Source: Kalmusia sp. IMI 367209
Lineage: Eukaryota > Ascomycota > Dothideomycetes > Pleosporales > Didymosphaeriaceae
Direction of reading: 5' to 3'
Assembly: GCA_027946365.1 (NCBI GenBank)
Contig: JAPEUQ010000004.1
Location: 2,728,001-2,792,000 of the forward strand
Length of the DNA stretch: 64,000 nucleotides
Part shown: positions 19,575 to 31,172 of the stretch, piece by piece
Numbering within the stretch: position 1 is the stretch's first letter
How the letters are laid out: every line of letters begins with the position of its first letter
Translations under genes and position numbers: made by a program
Notes under the pieces: model-generated
The model's database searches: none
Told to the model about the DNA's origin: nothing
Seen by the model: the letters and a program-made list of their open reading frames with translations, nothing else

Positions 19575-22469
19575 TTATATCCATCCCAAACCAATGCCCG
19601 CAGCACCGATCAGCCACGCTTCCACTTTGCCAAATCCAGCGGTAGCCGCCGCTCCAGGAAATTCCGACGGAGCACTCGCAGACGGCGGGGCTGCGGTTGT
19701 AGAATTCGCTCGGGTAGTTGTCGTGCGCGACAGGCTCGGCACTGGTGCTGAGTACGATGTTGTGATAAACGAGATAGCAGGCGTGCTGCTTTCTTCCGTA
19801 CTCGAGATGACAGGGACTTCAGAGGAAGACTCTGATGATACAGCACTTTCAGAAGGAGTGGGAGCTTCAGATGTGGAGTCAGCAGTACTGCTTGAAGGAA
19901 GCGCACTGGAAGGAGAAGACGAAGAAGAAGAAGCAGGGGTCTCGCTGCTCGACTCAGGAGTGCTGGAGGGAACAGGTGTCTCGCTGCTTGAAGGAGAGGG
20001 CGATTCGCTGCTCGATGGAGATGGCGATTCGCTGCTTGAGAATTCAAGAATTGAACTAGGAGGATTACCCGAGCTGCTGGAGGCGGACGGTGAAACAGTC
20101 GTCGCCTCCGCTGTCGATACAATAGTCGTGGGCGAAAGAGTAACGGTAGGTCTTTGCACCGATGTAAATGTCTGTTGAGGAGGAGCCGATTCGGTTGAAA
20201 CGACGGTGGTAGGATTCGTCTGAGATTCGGTAACAACAGTGGTAGGATTTTCTTGGGAGAGGGCAGCAGGCAGGTGTGTTGTGAGGGTTGCGCCTTCTTC
20301 AGCCCGAGATTGAAAAACGGTCGTGGTACCAACTGTCGTACTCTCCTGGGTGGTAGTGGGAACGATGGGATCGCAAGCACCTGCACCAATTGTGCTGCCG
20401 AGCTGCTCTACAACAGTGGGTTGTGCGTTCAGATAACTAATAATTGGGTCAGGTACGACTGCAGAGTTGATGATGCTGGACGTAGGTATGATCAGGACTG
20501 AATTGCTCGTAGTTCCGGGAACATCCAGGATCTCGGTTTCAGTGACGCAGGTTGTGAAGACAGGAGAGACCGGGAAGTGAGAGAATGTCTGGTACGCGGC
20601 ATACACTGTCGGATATGTAAGGGTCACACCTTGATACGTCCATGTCAAAGTCGGGTCTGCAGGAAGCGGGGTAGTATAAAGCGCGGAGCTAACTGTGTTG
20701 CCAGCCCCATCTGTGTAGTAGGCCAGAGTGGTCACTGTAACTGATCGGGTAGACACGACGACAGCCGTAGGGTATGCCAACTCAGTAGCGGTAACGTCGA
20801 TACGGCATTGGCTTGTACAAGAGGCGAGACCTGGGGAAGACTGTGATGGCGACACGGTGCGGTCGACCGTTGTTGGTACCGTAATCGGCACTGTTGTTGG
20901 TACCGTAATTGGCACACTTGTTGGTACCGTAATCGGCACAGTTGTTGGCACGAGAGAAGTGAAAGTAATCGTCGAGGTAATAGTCGAAACTGTAGTCACT
21001 GGCGGCAGCTGTGTAGTAATAGTCTCGGTTGTACCTGAAGCGGTTACGGTAGTCGTAATTGTCGAAGCCGGAAGCGTGATCGTCGTAAGGAATGTGCTGA
21101 TGCTAGTGGTGATCACAGTCTCGGTCACAACTTGAGTTGGGCCAGGAACCGTCTCGGTAGGTCCAGGTACGGTCTCAGTGACGATTTCCGTAGGGCCAGG
21201 GATTGTCTCGGTAGGTCCGGGTATGGTCTCAGTAACAATTTCAGTAGGGCCAGGAACTGTCTCGGTAGGTCCAGGCACGGTAGTCTCGATAGTCACCTAG
21301 CAGAAAGAGTAACATCAGCTTTTGTTTGCAGAGCATCACGTGGGCAGGTCTACTTACGGGTGAAGTGGTGGTGTAAATTTCGGTCACTGGGTATGGAACA
21401 CTCAGCGTGGTAACGATTGTTACAGGGACTTCAATGGTTGTCGGTACCCAAGAAATAATGGTCTCGGAGATCGTTGTCGAATACCACGACGTGATATATG
21501 ACGTAGAAGTGCTGGTGATGTAACTCCAGTCGGTCGTAATGTACGTGGTCAGGTAGGTACTCCATTCTGTGGTTAAGAAGGTGCTCCAGTCCGTCTCCAC
21601 TGTGGTCTCCACAGTGGTCTCGGTGATGTTCTTGGTGAGCTCCGTCGTACGATCGACAGTCGTGGTGAGCTCCGTTGTGCGATCAACAGTTGTGGTGAGT
21701 TCTGTTGTGTGATCCACTGTTGTAATTAATTCTGTAGTGTGGTCGACTGTGGTCGTGTCATGTTCTGTAACGGTGCAAGTCTGTTAACCATTAGTGTTGG
21801 TTCAGCGGTGGAAGCAGTGGGATTGCGGTTCGATACGACTACTCTAAGGAAATTAAAGATACCGGGGCAACTCACCGTCGTCTCAGTTGTAGTCGTCGTA
21901 GAGTTTCTCCAGAAGGTGACAGTATCCCAGAATGTAGTAGTGTCCGTCTTAGTCTTTGTTTTCGTCGACGTAACGGTCTGGGGCCGAGGAGTTTTGGTTG
22001 TTGTTGTAGTGACTGTAACGGGCTTAGGCGTTTTAGTAGTCGTGATGTAGATGGGTCGAGGCGTTTTCGTCGTCGTCGTCGTGATATAAACAGGCTTTGG
22101 TGTCCTTGTGGTTGTGGTAGTGATAGTTACGGCGGCACACGTATCATAGCCAGAAGAGGAAGGCACTTCATAACCACCCGAAGAAGAAGGCACTTCATAA
22201 GCACTCGAGGAAGAAGGTACTTCATAGCCATCTGATGGATACGGTACCTGGTAGTCGGAAGTGGGCGAGGGCTCAGGAGTTTCGTAAACATCAGATGAAG
22301 AGGGTACTTCGTAGCCAGGTGTCGAAGGGGCCGGTGTATCATATGGCGGTGGAGTAGATATTTCCGAAGTGGATGAATCCGCCACGGGATAATCATCAAC
22401 GTTGTAGGTGTCGTTCTGTTGGGCTACTACCGAGCCGGCAACTGCCAACAAACACCATGCGCCACGCAT
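19575..22469 (-). CDS. Mucin-like Ser/Thr-rich cell-wall glycoprotein, probably GPI-anchored
   Basis: Three exons (22469-21876, 21780-21358, 21296-19575; introns 95 and 61 bp) give 912 residues. A signal peptide (MRGAWCLLAVAGSVVAQ) is followed by EVPSSS repeats, Thr-rich TTTTKTPRP repeats, a TTVDRTTEL array, PGPTE(T/I)V repeats and a VPITVPT array. A Cys-containing folded segment then follows (LASCTSQCRIDVTATEL to GAGACDP). After it come a long Ser-rich stalk with SESPSPSS repeats and a hydrophobic end (WLIGAAGIGLGWI) preceded by small residues, the layout of a GPI-anchor signal. Such proteins are heavily O-mannosylated wall components or adhesins. The reverse strand shows long repeat-driven frames that are shadows. 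Exact ligand or adhesive role is unknown. Confidence 0.83.
20860..21296 (-). repeat. Internal Thr/Pro repeat arrays of the wall glycoprotein
   Basis: At the 5' end of exon 3, the PGPTETVPGPTEIVTET-type unit recurs about six times (21296-21135). A VPITVPT unit encoded by alternating near-identical 30-bp blocks recurs about four times (20870-20950). Arrays of this kind often vary in copy number between strains. Confidence 0.75.
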
Positions 22470-22484
22470 GATTGGAGCGAGAGA

Positions 22485-22516
22485 AATGCTACGTAGGTTG
22501 AACGAATGCTACGTAG
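22485..22516. promoter_or_regulatory. Direct repeat containing CTACGTAG upstream of the wall glycoprotein gene
   Basis: AATGCTACGTAG occurs twice (22485-22496 and 22505-22516), 20 bp apart, within 50 bp upstream of the ATG at 22469. The CTACGTAG core is itself palindromic. The spacing suggests a paired transcription-factor site, or simply a 5'-UTR repeat. Confidence 0.35.
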
Positions 22517-24278
22517 CTTGGAGCTGAGAGCGATCAGCAAAGCACGTGATGGGAATCATGGGCATAGAGGAATGACGGATTCAAGGCAACATATAGCTCT
22601 TTTGATGTTTGACAAAGACATAGCGGGTGCGCACAATGTGGTACAGGACGACGAAAACGAGAAGGAGGGTCCAATTGGCAGCTGGCAGGGCTCATTCGGA
22701 GCTAGGCATGTCGGAAGGAAACTTACCTCAAGCAAAGCGAAGGCTGGGACTCAAACCTGGACGAAGGAAGGTCGCAGCACAGCGGCACGAGGCATGACTA
22801 TGTATGTATGAAATGGGCTTGCTCAATTGGGCAGTGGGTGAGCTGGCGGGGCTGGGCTCGGTCAAGAACTTCCAATATTCCTCTCTGCCAGGGCCAGGTA
22901 AACAACGACACTGGATGGCCCGAGCGAGAGACATGCACTTGGAAGGCAACAAGCTATCCGGCAGCTACCCGGCAGCCGTTCCACTCGGCGGGGGCCGCGT
23001 CGAGGCCATGCGTGTGTCCACAGCCTTACTAGGCCGGATCGAAGAGGCTACGAAGCCGGCAAAAGAAAATGGTAACAACGCCACCAGATGATGAGCGAGC
23101 AGGCAAGGCATCGTTGACAGCGGGCCAAGCAGAGCGACATGGGTGCGGGATACGGCGTCGCATCGGTTCGTGCTGGGCAGGCACGACCAGAATCAGCGTG
23201 TGCCTGCGAGCACGGTTGGTCTAGAGAGCGCTGTCGTCGACACCCATGGCGATTGCTGACATGGATCCATATCACGGCCGCTTCTGGCTAGCCGGCGCCC
23301 GGGCGGAGTTAGAGGGCTGCAGCCCGTCATCGCTCGGTCGATGTAGGTCGAGGGCGGCTGGGCGAAGTCTGATAGAGGCGGCACAGCAGACGTCGTATTC
23401 TGGGGGCCAAGTGGTGGGGAGCAGGCTGGCCTTGGGCCCACTGTCCACCACCATCCACCGTCCGCCGTCCCCCCCCCCCTCCGGATGCTGCTTGGCCGCG
23501 CTGGTCGCTGCGTCGGTGTGGTCGCACGGCGGGCTGTTGGGGCGCCCGCAGAGGGTTCACAGGTGGTTCGCCGTCTGGTTGGAGGTGAGGTGGTTCGCGG
23601 GTGCGCGGGTTAGCGTGGTGTTGAAGGTCGGGCGCTGCACGTGAAGGCGCAAAAGCGGGGCAGCCGGTATAGCTTATTGGCGCACGGGCCGCTGAGTAAG
23701 AACGCCCCTGCCCGATTCGTGCGTAAACCGCGGTCAGGGCGGTGAATCAAGTCGGGATGCGTTCTCTAGCCACGACGCCAATCCCTCGCCCATGCAACCT
23801 CACCTCAGGCGTGATCGTGCATCGAACGCCCGCATCCCAACCCTCTGCCGCCAACTCTCCCCCCAATGAATGCCCGGCGCCGACTGGACGGCTGTGCCGG
23901 CTGAGCACCTGCTGCCCAGTAAAGTGCCGGCTGCTGCTGCAGGTGATCTCGCCCGTACAGATTGCTCCATGGCCGCCCTATCAATAGATGCCCCGCCCCG
24001 TGGCACGGCACCCCGTCAAAAGAAAGCAGCTCTGCTGTGGTCGGACCGCCGCGTCGTAGCATGACACGATGGCTTTTACATGTCGCTGAGGGCTGACGCT
24101 CGTGCATTGCCGCGCTCTTCTAGTTCTTTATCCAGTTAAGCTGGGCTCAAACCCCCGCGAGGCTGTCTACCTTTTTGTCACCACGGCCTGGCCTGTTCTC
24201 TGGTCTTACCTGGGCTTCTCGCCTCCCGTCATTATCGCCTGTCACTCCCTCCCTCGCTCGCTATGCTCCTACCCCATC
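22517..24278. other. Intergenic GC-rich region
   Basis: This 1.8-kb stretch between divergent genes has no recognised coding sequence. It includes a 10-nt C run near 23470. The acceptor-like TTTCAG just after 24281 leaves open a 5' exon, encoding a signal peptide, of the next gene somewhere in its last few hundred bases. Confidence 0.45.
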
Positions 24279-26706
24279 ATGCATTTCAGAAAGCGCGCAG
24301 ATAGTGTGAACAACACGACCCCATTACCTCCCGCACCGAAGACCGTAGCTCCCAGTGGTTCTTTTGATGGCAATGATGGCGATTGGTCAACCTTTCTCAT
24401 CAACGTCGGAGACAGCGACGGAACCGGCGGCGGCCAGAATTTCAAAGTCCTTATTTCCACTTCGTCCCCAATAGTCCTCGTTCCTGCACAGGCGGACTGG
24501 TGCGATGAAGACTGTGCTAAAGACCGTGGTGTGCAAGTTTACAAAGGAGAACAGAATCTCGGATTCCAAACCACCTCTTCCTCATGGTCCCAAGCAGGCA
24601 TCTACGACCTACCAGTGCCGGACGGCTGGCTCAACAAGACCGACAAACCGCGAGGCACATGGGGTACCGATAATGTTGGGCTTGGTCCCAGTTCAAAAGA
24701 CAGTTGGATCCTGCCGGGAACGTATGTGGCTGAGTCCAGGTACAAAGAGTTGTACATGGGATATTTCGGATTGGCCGCCGGTCCTGTTAGTCCAGGTGCT
24801 GGAAAGGATTCAGTCAACCCGTTTCTCACCACCTTTGCTTCTTCTGGGCAAATCCCGAGTATTTCGTATGGTTACACAGCGGGTGCTAGTTACAGTGAGT
24901 ACTGCTTCTGATCCTCGAATCTAACCCTCCTGCCGATACATCTATCCTGTGACTTGATCAATTGTTTGTCCTTGAACGATTGCCTGTTCCCGTCGCCTGA
25001 TTTGGTGTCAGGGGAATGAGAACGCTAGGGTCTCCGTGCCAATTTCTCGACCAGTATTGGCTCAATCTTTTATAGACGAGAACGGCGCTGATGATATCAC
25101 AGAGAACAGCGGCAATGGCGCTGTTGGAAACCTTGTACTTGGAGGCTACGATGATACGCGAGTGAACATGAAGAAAGGAGTCAGTATCGGTATGCCGAGC
25201 ATACAGAACAATAGCCTTGTTGTTGGGGTTCCGTCCATAATCTACAATCCGGACCCTTATGTCGACGCCGGTTCTTTCTCGTTCACGAGCGAGACGAAGG
25301 GATTCTCCGCAATCATTGATTCGACACTTCCGTATCTCTGGCTACCCGACAAGGTTTGTGATCATTTCGCCGAGAAATTCAATCTGCAGTACGACGAGGA
25401 CTCCAATTTCTACACAGTGAATTCATCCGCAGCGCAAAACAATAAACAGCAGAACGCTACAGTCTCATTCAAGATTGCTAGCAGTTCGATCGATAGCTCC
25501 AACTTTGCGGACATAAGGCTGCCGTACTCAGCTTTCGACTTGACCTTCACGGAACCGCCAAACGGAAATGGAACCAAATACTTCCCCCTCAAAAAATCAT
25601 CAGACGGTAGCTTCGTTCTGGGTCGCGCATTTCTTCAAGAAGCTTATCTCGTTGTGGACTATGAGCGGGTCAACTTTACTGTTGCGCCAGCTATCGCACC
25701 AGCTCTTCCAATGCCGGATCCCAAGCTGGTTCCGATCTACAACAAAACCTACGTTCCCCCAGGTCCAACACCGATACCTACGAGCGGAGGCGGAGGGGGT
25801 CTTTCTGGTGGAGCTATTGCGGGTATCGTTGTTGGTATTGTAGTGGCCTTTCTGGGTGCTGCCGTTGGTTTCTTCCTATGGTGGAAGAAACGCAGGGCCG
25901 CCCAGAATGCGCCACCAAACTACAAGGAAGCCACCGAGATCGACACCTCGGCCGCTGGCAACGAAGTCAAACACCGTCGCGTTTCTGAACTGGACTCGGA
26001 GCCTCCTGGATTTCCGAAGCCAACAGCTCCGGGTGGCTTCTATGGGGATCGCGGCGACCGCAAGGACCTAAGTCCCTTCCCCCCGATCAGCGAGATGGAC
26101 AGCCCTCCGGCCGAGCTCTATAGCCCTCCAGCTGTGGCAAGTACTCCCCACAGCGAGGGCCATGGTCTCGATTATTTTACGACTGGCGGGAAACTGGGAC
26201 GTCGCGGTGCAACGCGAGAATCCTCTGCAAATAACACACCTGGCACACCGCCCCCCTTCACACCGATTGCTGAACTGCCTGGTGATGACGGAAGGTTTCC
26301 GGTCGGCGGTATGCGCTTCGATCCGATCCCCAGTCCGAAAGCCAGCCCTACTCTTAAAAGTAGCGCTTTACACAATCGCGGGCCGAGCGAAGCAGGATCA
26401 TCACGAAACAATATTGACGAGGTCATGAAAAGGCCTTCAGCTGAGCCTTCACCATCCCGACCAGAGAAAACTGAGGCGGTCACCCAGAGCGACGCCTCTG
26501 AAGATAAGAAGCTCGAAAAAGAAGGGAACACAGAAGTGGAGGGTGAAACTGGCGAAGCACTGGAACGGCGGCCGTCGCACACGAGGGGCTTGAGCGACAC
26601 CACGGTTCAGAGCGATACTACGGTTGTATCCCAACCGACTCCTGAAGAGCTAGAACGGTGGGCTTTGGCAGAGGATGAGCAACCTGGACGCCCACTGTCC
26701 GAATGA
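24279..26706 (+). CDS. Membrane-anchored aspartic-protease-like protein
   Basis: Two exons (24279-24894, 25076-26706; 181-bp intron) give 748 residues. The first 470 residues have the pepsin-like A1 fold: GDWSTFLINVG, then ISTSSPIVLVPA at the first catalytic loop, LTLGGYD-type LVLGGYDDTR, then IIDSTLPYLWLP at the second loop and FVLGRAFLQEAYLVVDYE. The first loop has Ser where Asp (DTGSS) is expected, while the second keeps Asp, so proteolysis is doubtful. A Gly-rich hinge and one membrane helix (GAIAGIVVGIVVAFLGAAVG) lead to a 240-residue Pro/Ser-rich cytosolic tail. This resembles fungal wall-sensor-like proteins. No signal peptide follows ATG 24279; a small upstream exon is likely missing. 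The intron's acceptor was chosen to keep the frame and gives ASYNENGADD. Confidence 0.75.
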
Positions 26707-28609
26707 GGGATGAATTTCGTGACATGAACACAGCGGGTTCGGGGTATAGACACGGACACACCGGGCCAAAATTGCGCTTCGGCGGATTTACCAAATTATG
26801 TTCTTGCTTGTCGTTTTCAAGGAACGTATTGAGGATGGTATATACATATTTGGCTTCGGCGTTACAGAGGGTGTATTCCTTGGGGGTTTACGATTCGATA
26901 CCCCGCCACGCTCGTTATGATAATGTAATACTAATTGACATTGCGCCTGTCTCTCGATCGGAGATTTCAGCATTTGACTTGATTCTATAGCGTGCGCAAG
27001 TGCGCAACATCACGAATTTCGCAAGCTCCTAGCGCACTACCATGCGAAACGTCACGCAGTCAGCTTCGTGCTCGCTCCACAATGTAGCACAATGCACATC
27101 AACTCAACGGCGGCCGTTCGATCGCGATCCTCCTCGTACGAAAAAAGCCAAACCTTTGCATAATCTACAACGACACTACTGGCGGTGAACTCGCCACGCA
27201 GTGCATACATATATGTGTTCGCGCTTGCATCCCAAACGCCGATCATCGCATCGCAGTGTGGTACCCAATCTACGCCCACCGCCTTCGCAACCCTCGTACG
27301 TGCTCCCCATATTACACGCGCAGCAGTCCGACCTCAGTTCAGTCCAAGGTGCAGCCTCGTCTAGCCCTGCGTACAAAGTGCAGCGGCTAAGTACATGGGC
27401 TGCACGTGTGCGGCACAGTCGACGACCACGCTGGAAAGCGGGGTTGCGAGTGGTTCTCGGCGACACAATGAGTAGAGCAATACCAGGATGAGCAAAACTC
27501 CGCGGTGCTCCGATGTTTGACAGCTGCACGGGTCATGGTTCAGCCGCCGACGAGGCTGACTTCGGCGATTAATGCGAGATATCTGCGCTTCTATTGCATA
27601 ATGGAAAGGGTAATATTGAGAGGGTGTTTTGCGAAAAGGGCATGTGGGCTCGGAAGGAAGGGAAAACACGCGTTTGCCCAGTCAGCACAACATCTGGAAT
27701 AGAAGAAAAGGATTTTCTCAACCCAAGAGACGTGTGGGTCGTGTACTCGGTCGGTGTTGCGACCTCGGTTGGCATGCTAGCGCACGTACTGTAGCCCTAC
27801 GTAGTAAGAGTAAGCACCAGCGCCCATCGTGGGTAGAGTAAGCAGCAGCGCACGACTCGCGACCCCAGCACGGGCGTTGCGATCTCACCGGTTGACAGAT
27901 CCGTCGAATATTCTCTGCGGTGGCGTCTCGCGTCTGTGAGCAGCATCAGCAAAGGAATTGCATCCTTGCGCTGGCATCGGTGCGAGGAACCGGAATCGTG
28001 AGCTAGCTCTGCGTTAGATGCTACAGCGTTGGGAATCTAGATTCTCGGTCGCAAGGCGACGTTGATAGCCGGATTGGGAAGGCGACAGGGCTGGCGCCTG
28101 GGCTTTCAGGCAACCTACCTGGGTATGGAGGGGTTTAGGTGTCGGTAGACGGTGATGGGTTGGATGATTGCGAGGGAGCACATCGAGCTGAGCGGTAGGG
28201 TGAAAGACCATGAATCGGCCAGCCGAGATCTTTGCATTACGTATGGATGTATTCGAGATCTTCTTTGTTCGTATACAAAGGCGTCATGTATCATTATGCA
28301 ATATACTCGTATAGTGACTTCCGAAGTTATTCGGGGCAGGCGACTTTTGGTTCGACTCTGAGTTCAAGGTTGCTGTGCGCTGCTCCGCAGCGTACGTACC
28401 GAGACCGGTCCAACGTTTCTGACCTCCATGAACTGTGCCGCAATAACCATGAACACCATCCAAATACCCTTGAGCGGGTTCTGGTGCCTCCGTTCCCGTC
28501 TAATGCCATGATCTTCATACCCGGGCGCGTAGCCTCATGCAATGCACCCACCCGTCCGATGCAAGTGAACCTTGCCATGAATATGGAGAACAGTAAAAGG
28601 TCATGTCGT
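26707..28609. other. Intergenic region, no gene recognised
   Basis: About 1.9 kb between convergent genes contain only short featureless frames on both strands. No repeats with clear termini were noticed. Confidence 0.45.
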
Positions 28610-30183
28610 TCATATCTCCAGGTCCTCCAGTGGAGGTACTGCAGATGGCGATACTGCCCGCTGCGCCTCAATTTGTTCCAGGGGCCACTCCAACACACCT
28701 TTCCAGGGCTCTTCTGTTAACTCTTCTGTCACAGCCTGTACTATCCTTTCTGCCCATCCTTTCAAGAACCAATATGTTCGCGCGGCGCTAGCTATAATGA
28801 TTGTGTAATACATTATAATGACGAGTGCACCAGGGCTGCGCTGTCGTAGCCCGAACATGAAGTTCGGGGATAGATGCAATGGCCAGTAGAAGATAAAGCG
28901 CATGTCGCGATTTTCCAAGCAAGGTCTGCTACACCGCAGAAGATTTTCGCGCATCGCCGTAATGAAACCGAGTAAATCGCGCCGTGTATCTTCATCTAGA
29001 GACTCTTCGCTGTCAAAGAGAGCAGTGAGCGTGGGTAGACGTTCAAGCATCTTTTGGAAAAGAGGTTGCGGTGCCGTCTCGTACGGTGGGTCTCTGAATA
29101 AGTGTTGAAACGGGCCACTCATTATGATGCCCATCTGTGCGGCAGCCATAACTCGCCCAATGCCTTGTATCAAGTTGAAGATATCAGCCAAATCGTCAAG
29201 AGGGTTGTGCGATCCTGCTTCTGGATCTACCGCGTCCAACCCTCTCGATGCGAATACACTTATGGGAATGAGCGACGAAGCCGCGAACGCTGCAGGCGCA
29301 TTCTCCTCGGTGATATTCTGGAGCAACTTTCGCATGCCACGCAGAGCGTGGTCCTGGTGGTGTATACCCGCGGAGTAGTAGTCGGCTTGACGGTCTGCCT
29401 TCATATGAGCTAGTTGGAATGAGGCCATGGCAAGGATCTCGTGCAGAAGAAAAGTGTGTTTCAGGCCTTCTTTCGAGACCACTGTTCTCCAGACATGTGT
29501 GCTGTGCGGCGATAACGATAGCGTTTCTACACCATCGGTCATCCAATGATGCCTAGAGTAGCGTAAGTTGCATCGTCTCGTGTGTTCATGAGCTCATAAC
29601 TAACATTGCTTCTAAATCGTAAAGCCAGAGGTCCGCTTCGCTAATCTCACGTCGATTGACGAAAGCGGTGATGAAAGGGAAATGATCCGATCCAGATCTA
29701 GGCGAGTCCCCATCTGAGGGTCCTGTCGAGTTTGATTGGTCCGGAGCATCGTTAGATGGTATCGCTGCGAGTGCTTGAGGTTCGTCTTGAGCTTCCTGTG
29801 CATTCACTTAAACTCGCCATTGCTAGGTCATTGTAGTACATAGCAACTCTTACGGTTTTAGGTTTCGCAGTTCTCTTTGGTACGCTACTAAGCCCGCTGC
29901 TGCTGCTTCCTGCAGCTGGGACTGTAGGAGCTGCATTCGGATCTATAAGGCTACACAAGACACCGTGCCTTGCGCAGTTAGAACACGGCTTGCTTTCGTC
30001 GCACTGTGCCAAGTCGTCAGCAGGATGGGCGTCCAAGCATCTGGTAGCGAGATCGTAACCAAGCGTCGATACTTGGTTGGATATGTACAGTCTTTGATAG
30101 CGCAACGCCTGACGTACCTTTACATGTCTGGCTTTGCATTGGCGACAGCCCGTCCTCGACTTTTTATGCCCCAACCGCGGCAT
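28610..30183 (-). CDS. Zn2Cys6 transcription factor, sterol-uptake-control (Upc2) type
   Basis: Four exons (30183-30118, 30003-29854, 29795-29605, 29552-28610; introns 114, 58 and 52 bp) give 449 residues. The N-terminus has a complete binuclear zinc cluster, CX2CX6CX5CX2CX6C, starting with RTGCRQCKARHVK. The first intron falls between its second and third cysteines. A Ser/Pro linker follows. The regulatory domain begins DLEAMHHWMTDGVETLSLS, typical of Upc2-like regulators, and continues with HEILAMASFQLAHM. Family members bind DNA through the cluster and sense ligands such as sterols through the C-terminal domain, but many relatives control unrelated clusters. The MFS gene downstream in orientation (31173-32893) lies 989 bp away on the same strand and may be a target. 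Confidence 0.88.
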
Positions 30184-31172
30184 CGGGCTCGGATCTCGGA
30201 AGCAGCAGCGAATCGAAAGAGAGTCCGGGCGGTTGTGGTCACCGCCTTGACCGTTGAATCGTCGATAGAGCCGTGACCGCCGGTTGGGGGATGTTATGAG
30301 AATGCGAATCCGAGGTGTCAGGATTTGGAGGGAGACACAGAGCTCTCTTTCAGAGGGCAGGCTACTCGGATTGGCTAGTAAACCTATCGCTGGCACTAGG
30401 CTGTCTTCGCTGCTGGCCAGCAGACCTCTTGCGATCGCCGACAGGGGAGATATGCGAGTTCGGGGTGGGTCAAATTGCTGAAGTGGGTCTCACGCAGTGA
30501 CTGACAGCTGTCACCCGGTAAACTCTCTTGCTTGGATGATTACATATTCTTTATATCCACACGCTTGCCGCGGTGGTAGTTCGGAGGCGTAAATACGAAA
30601 AACAGGAATTGAGGGCGTTGTGCACGCGGCAGACGCTCGGAAAGCCTTGGAACGTCCAAGCGCCTGCGAGACTACAGACTGACTCAGGTAGTACTCAGAT
30701 TGGACGGCATCAGGAAGGTCAACAGCGGGCGTGCAGTAGCGTATGCAAGTAGAATGGACGCCCAATCCAATGCATGATAGCGGCCCACTGCTGCGTGGAA
30801 ACTATGCGCTGGAGAAGTCGTTTTTTTCTCGGCAACGGCACCCGGAATGTGCATCACGTGATGATACCTATTCGGTTAATTGGCCTAAGCCCAGACAGAG
30901 GCCGGTACGGTCCGCGAGCATCACCGCCATTGCGCAATACTAACTTTGTGGCGTTCATTAGATGATCAAAGGCAAAATTCGAGCAATCCAGCTTGGAGTT
31001 GGCCCTATTATCGGCACAGGGTGCGAACGAAGACGCACCTCCACATCATTCAACTGAATCAGTCAAAGAAGACAATCTGATAAGGGACAACATATTAGAT
31101 GCCTAACACGGGCATTGTGGAGAAATCTGTTCTCGTACATGTATATTCCCTCACGATCGAACGCCATTAGAA
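30184..31172. other. Intergenic region between Zn2Cys6 and MFS genes
   Basis: About 1 kb holds the promoter of the regulator and the 3' flank of the transporter, both on the minus strand. No gene is recognised. Confidence 0.5.

Noticed and set aside
20728..21135. Plus-strand Val/Gly-rich frame of 135 codons
   Set aside because: It is the reverse shadow of the Thr/Pro repeat array in the wall glycoprotein; its repeats come from the coding strand.
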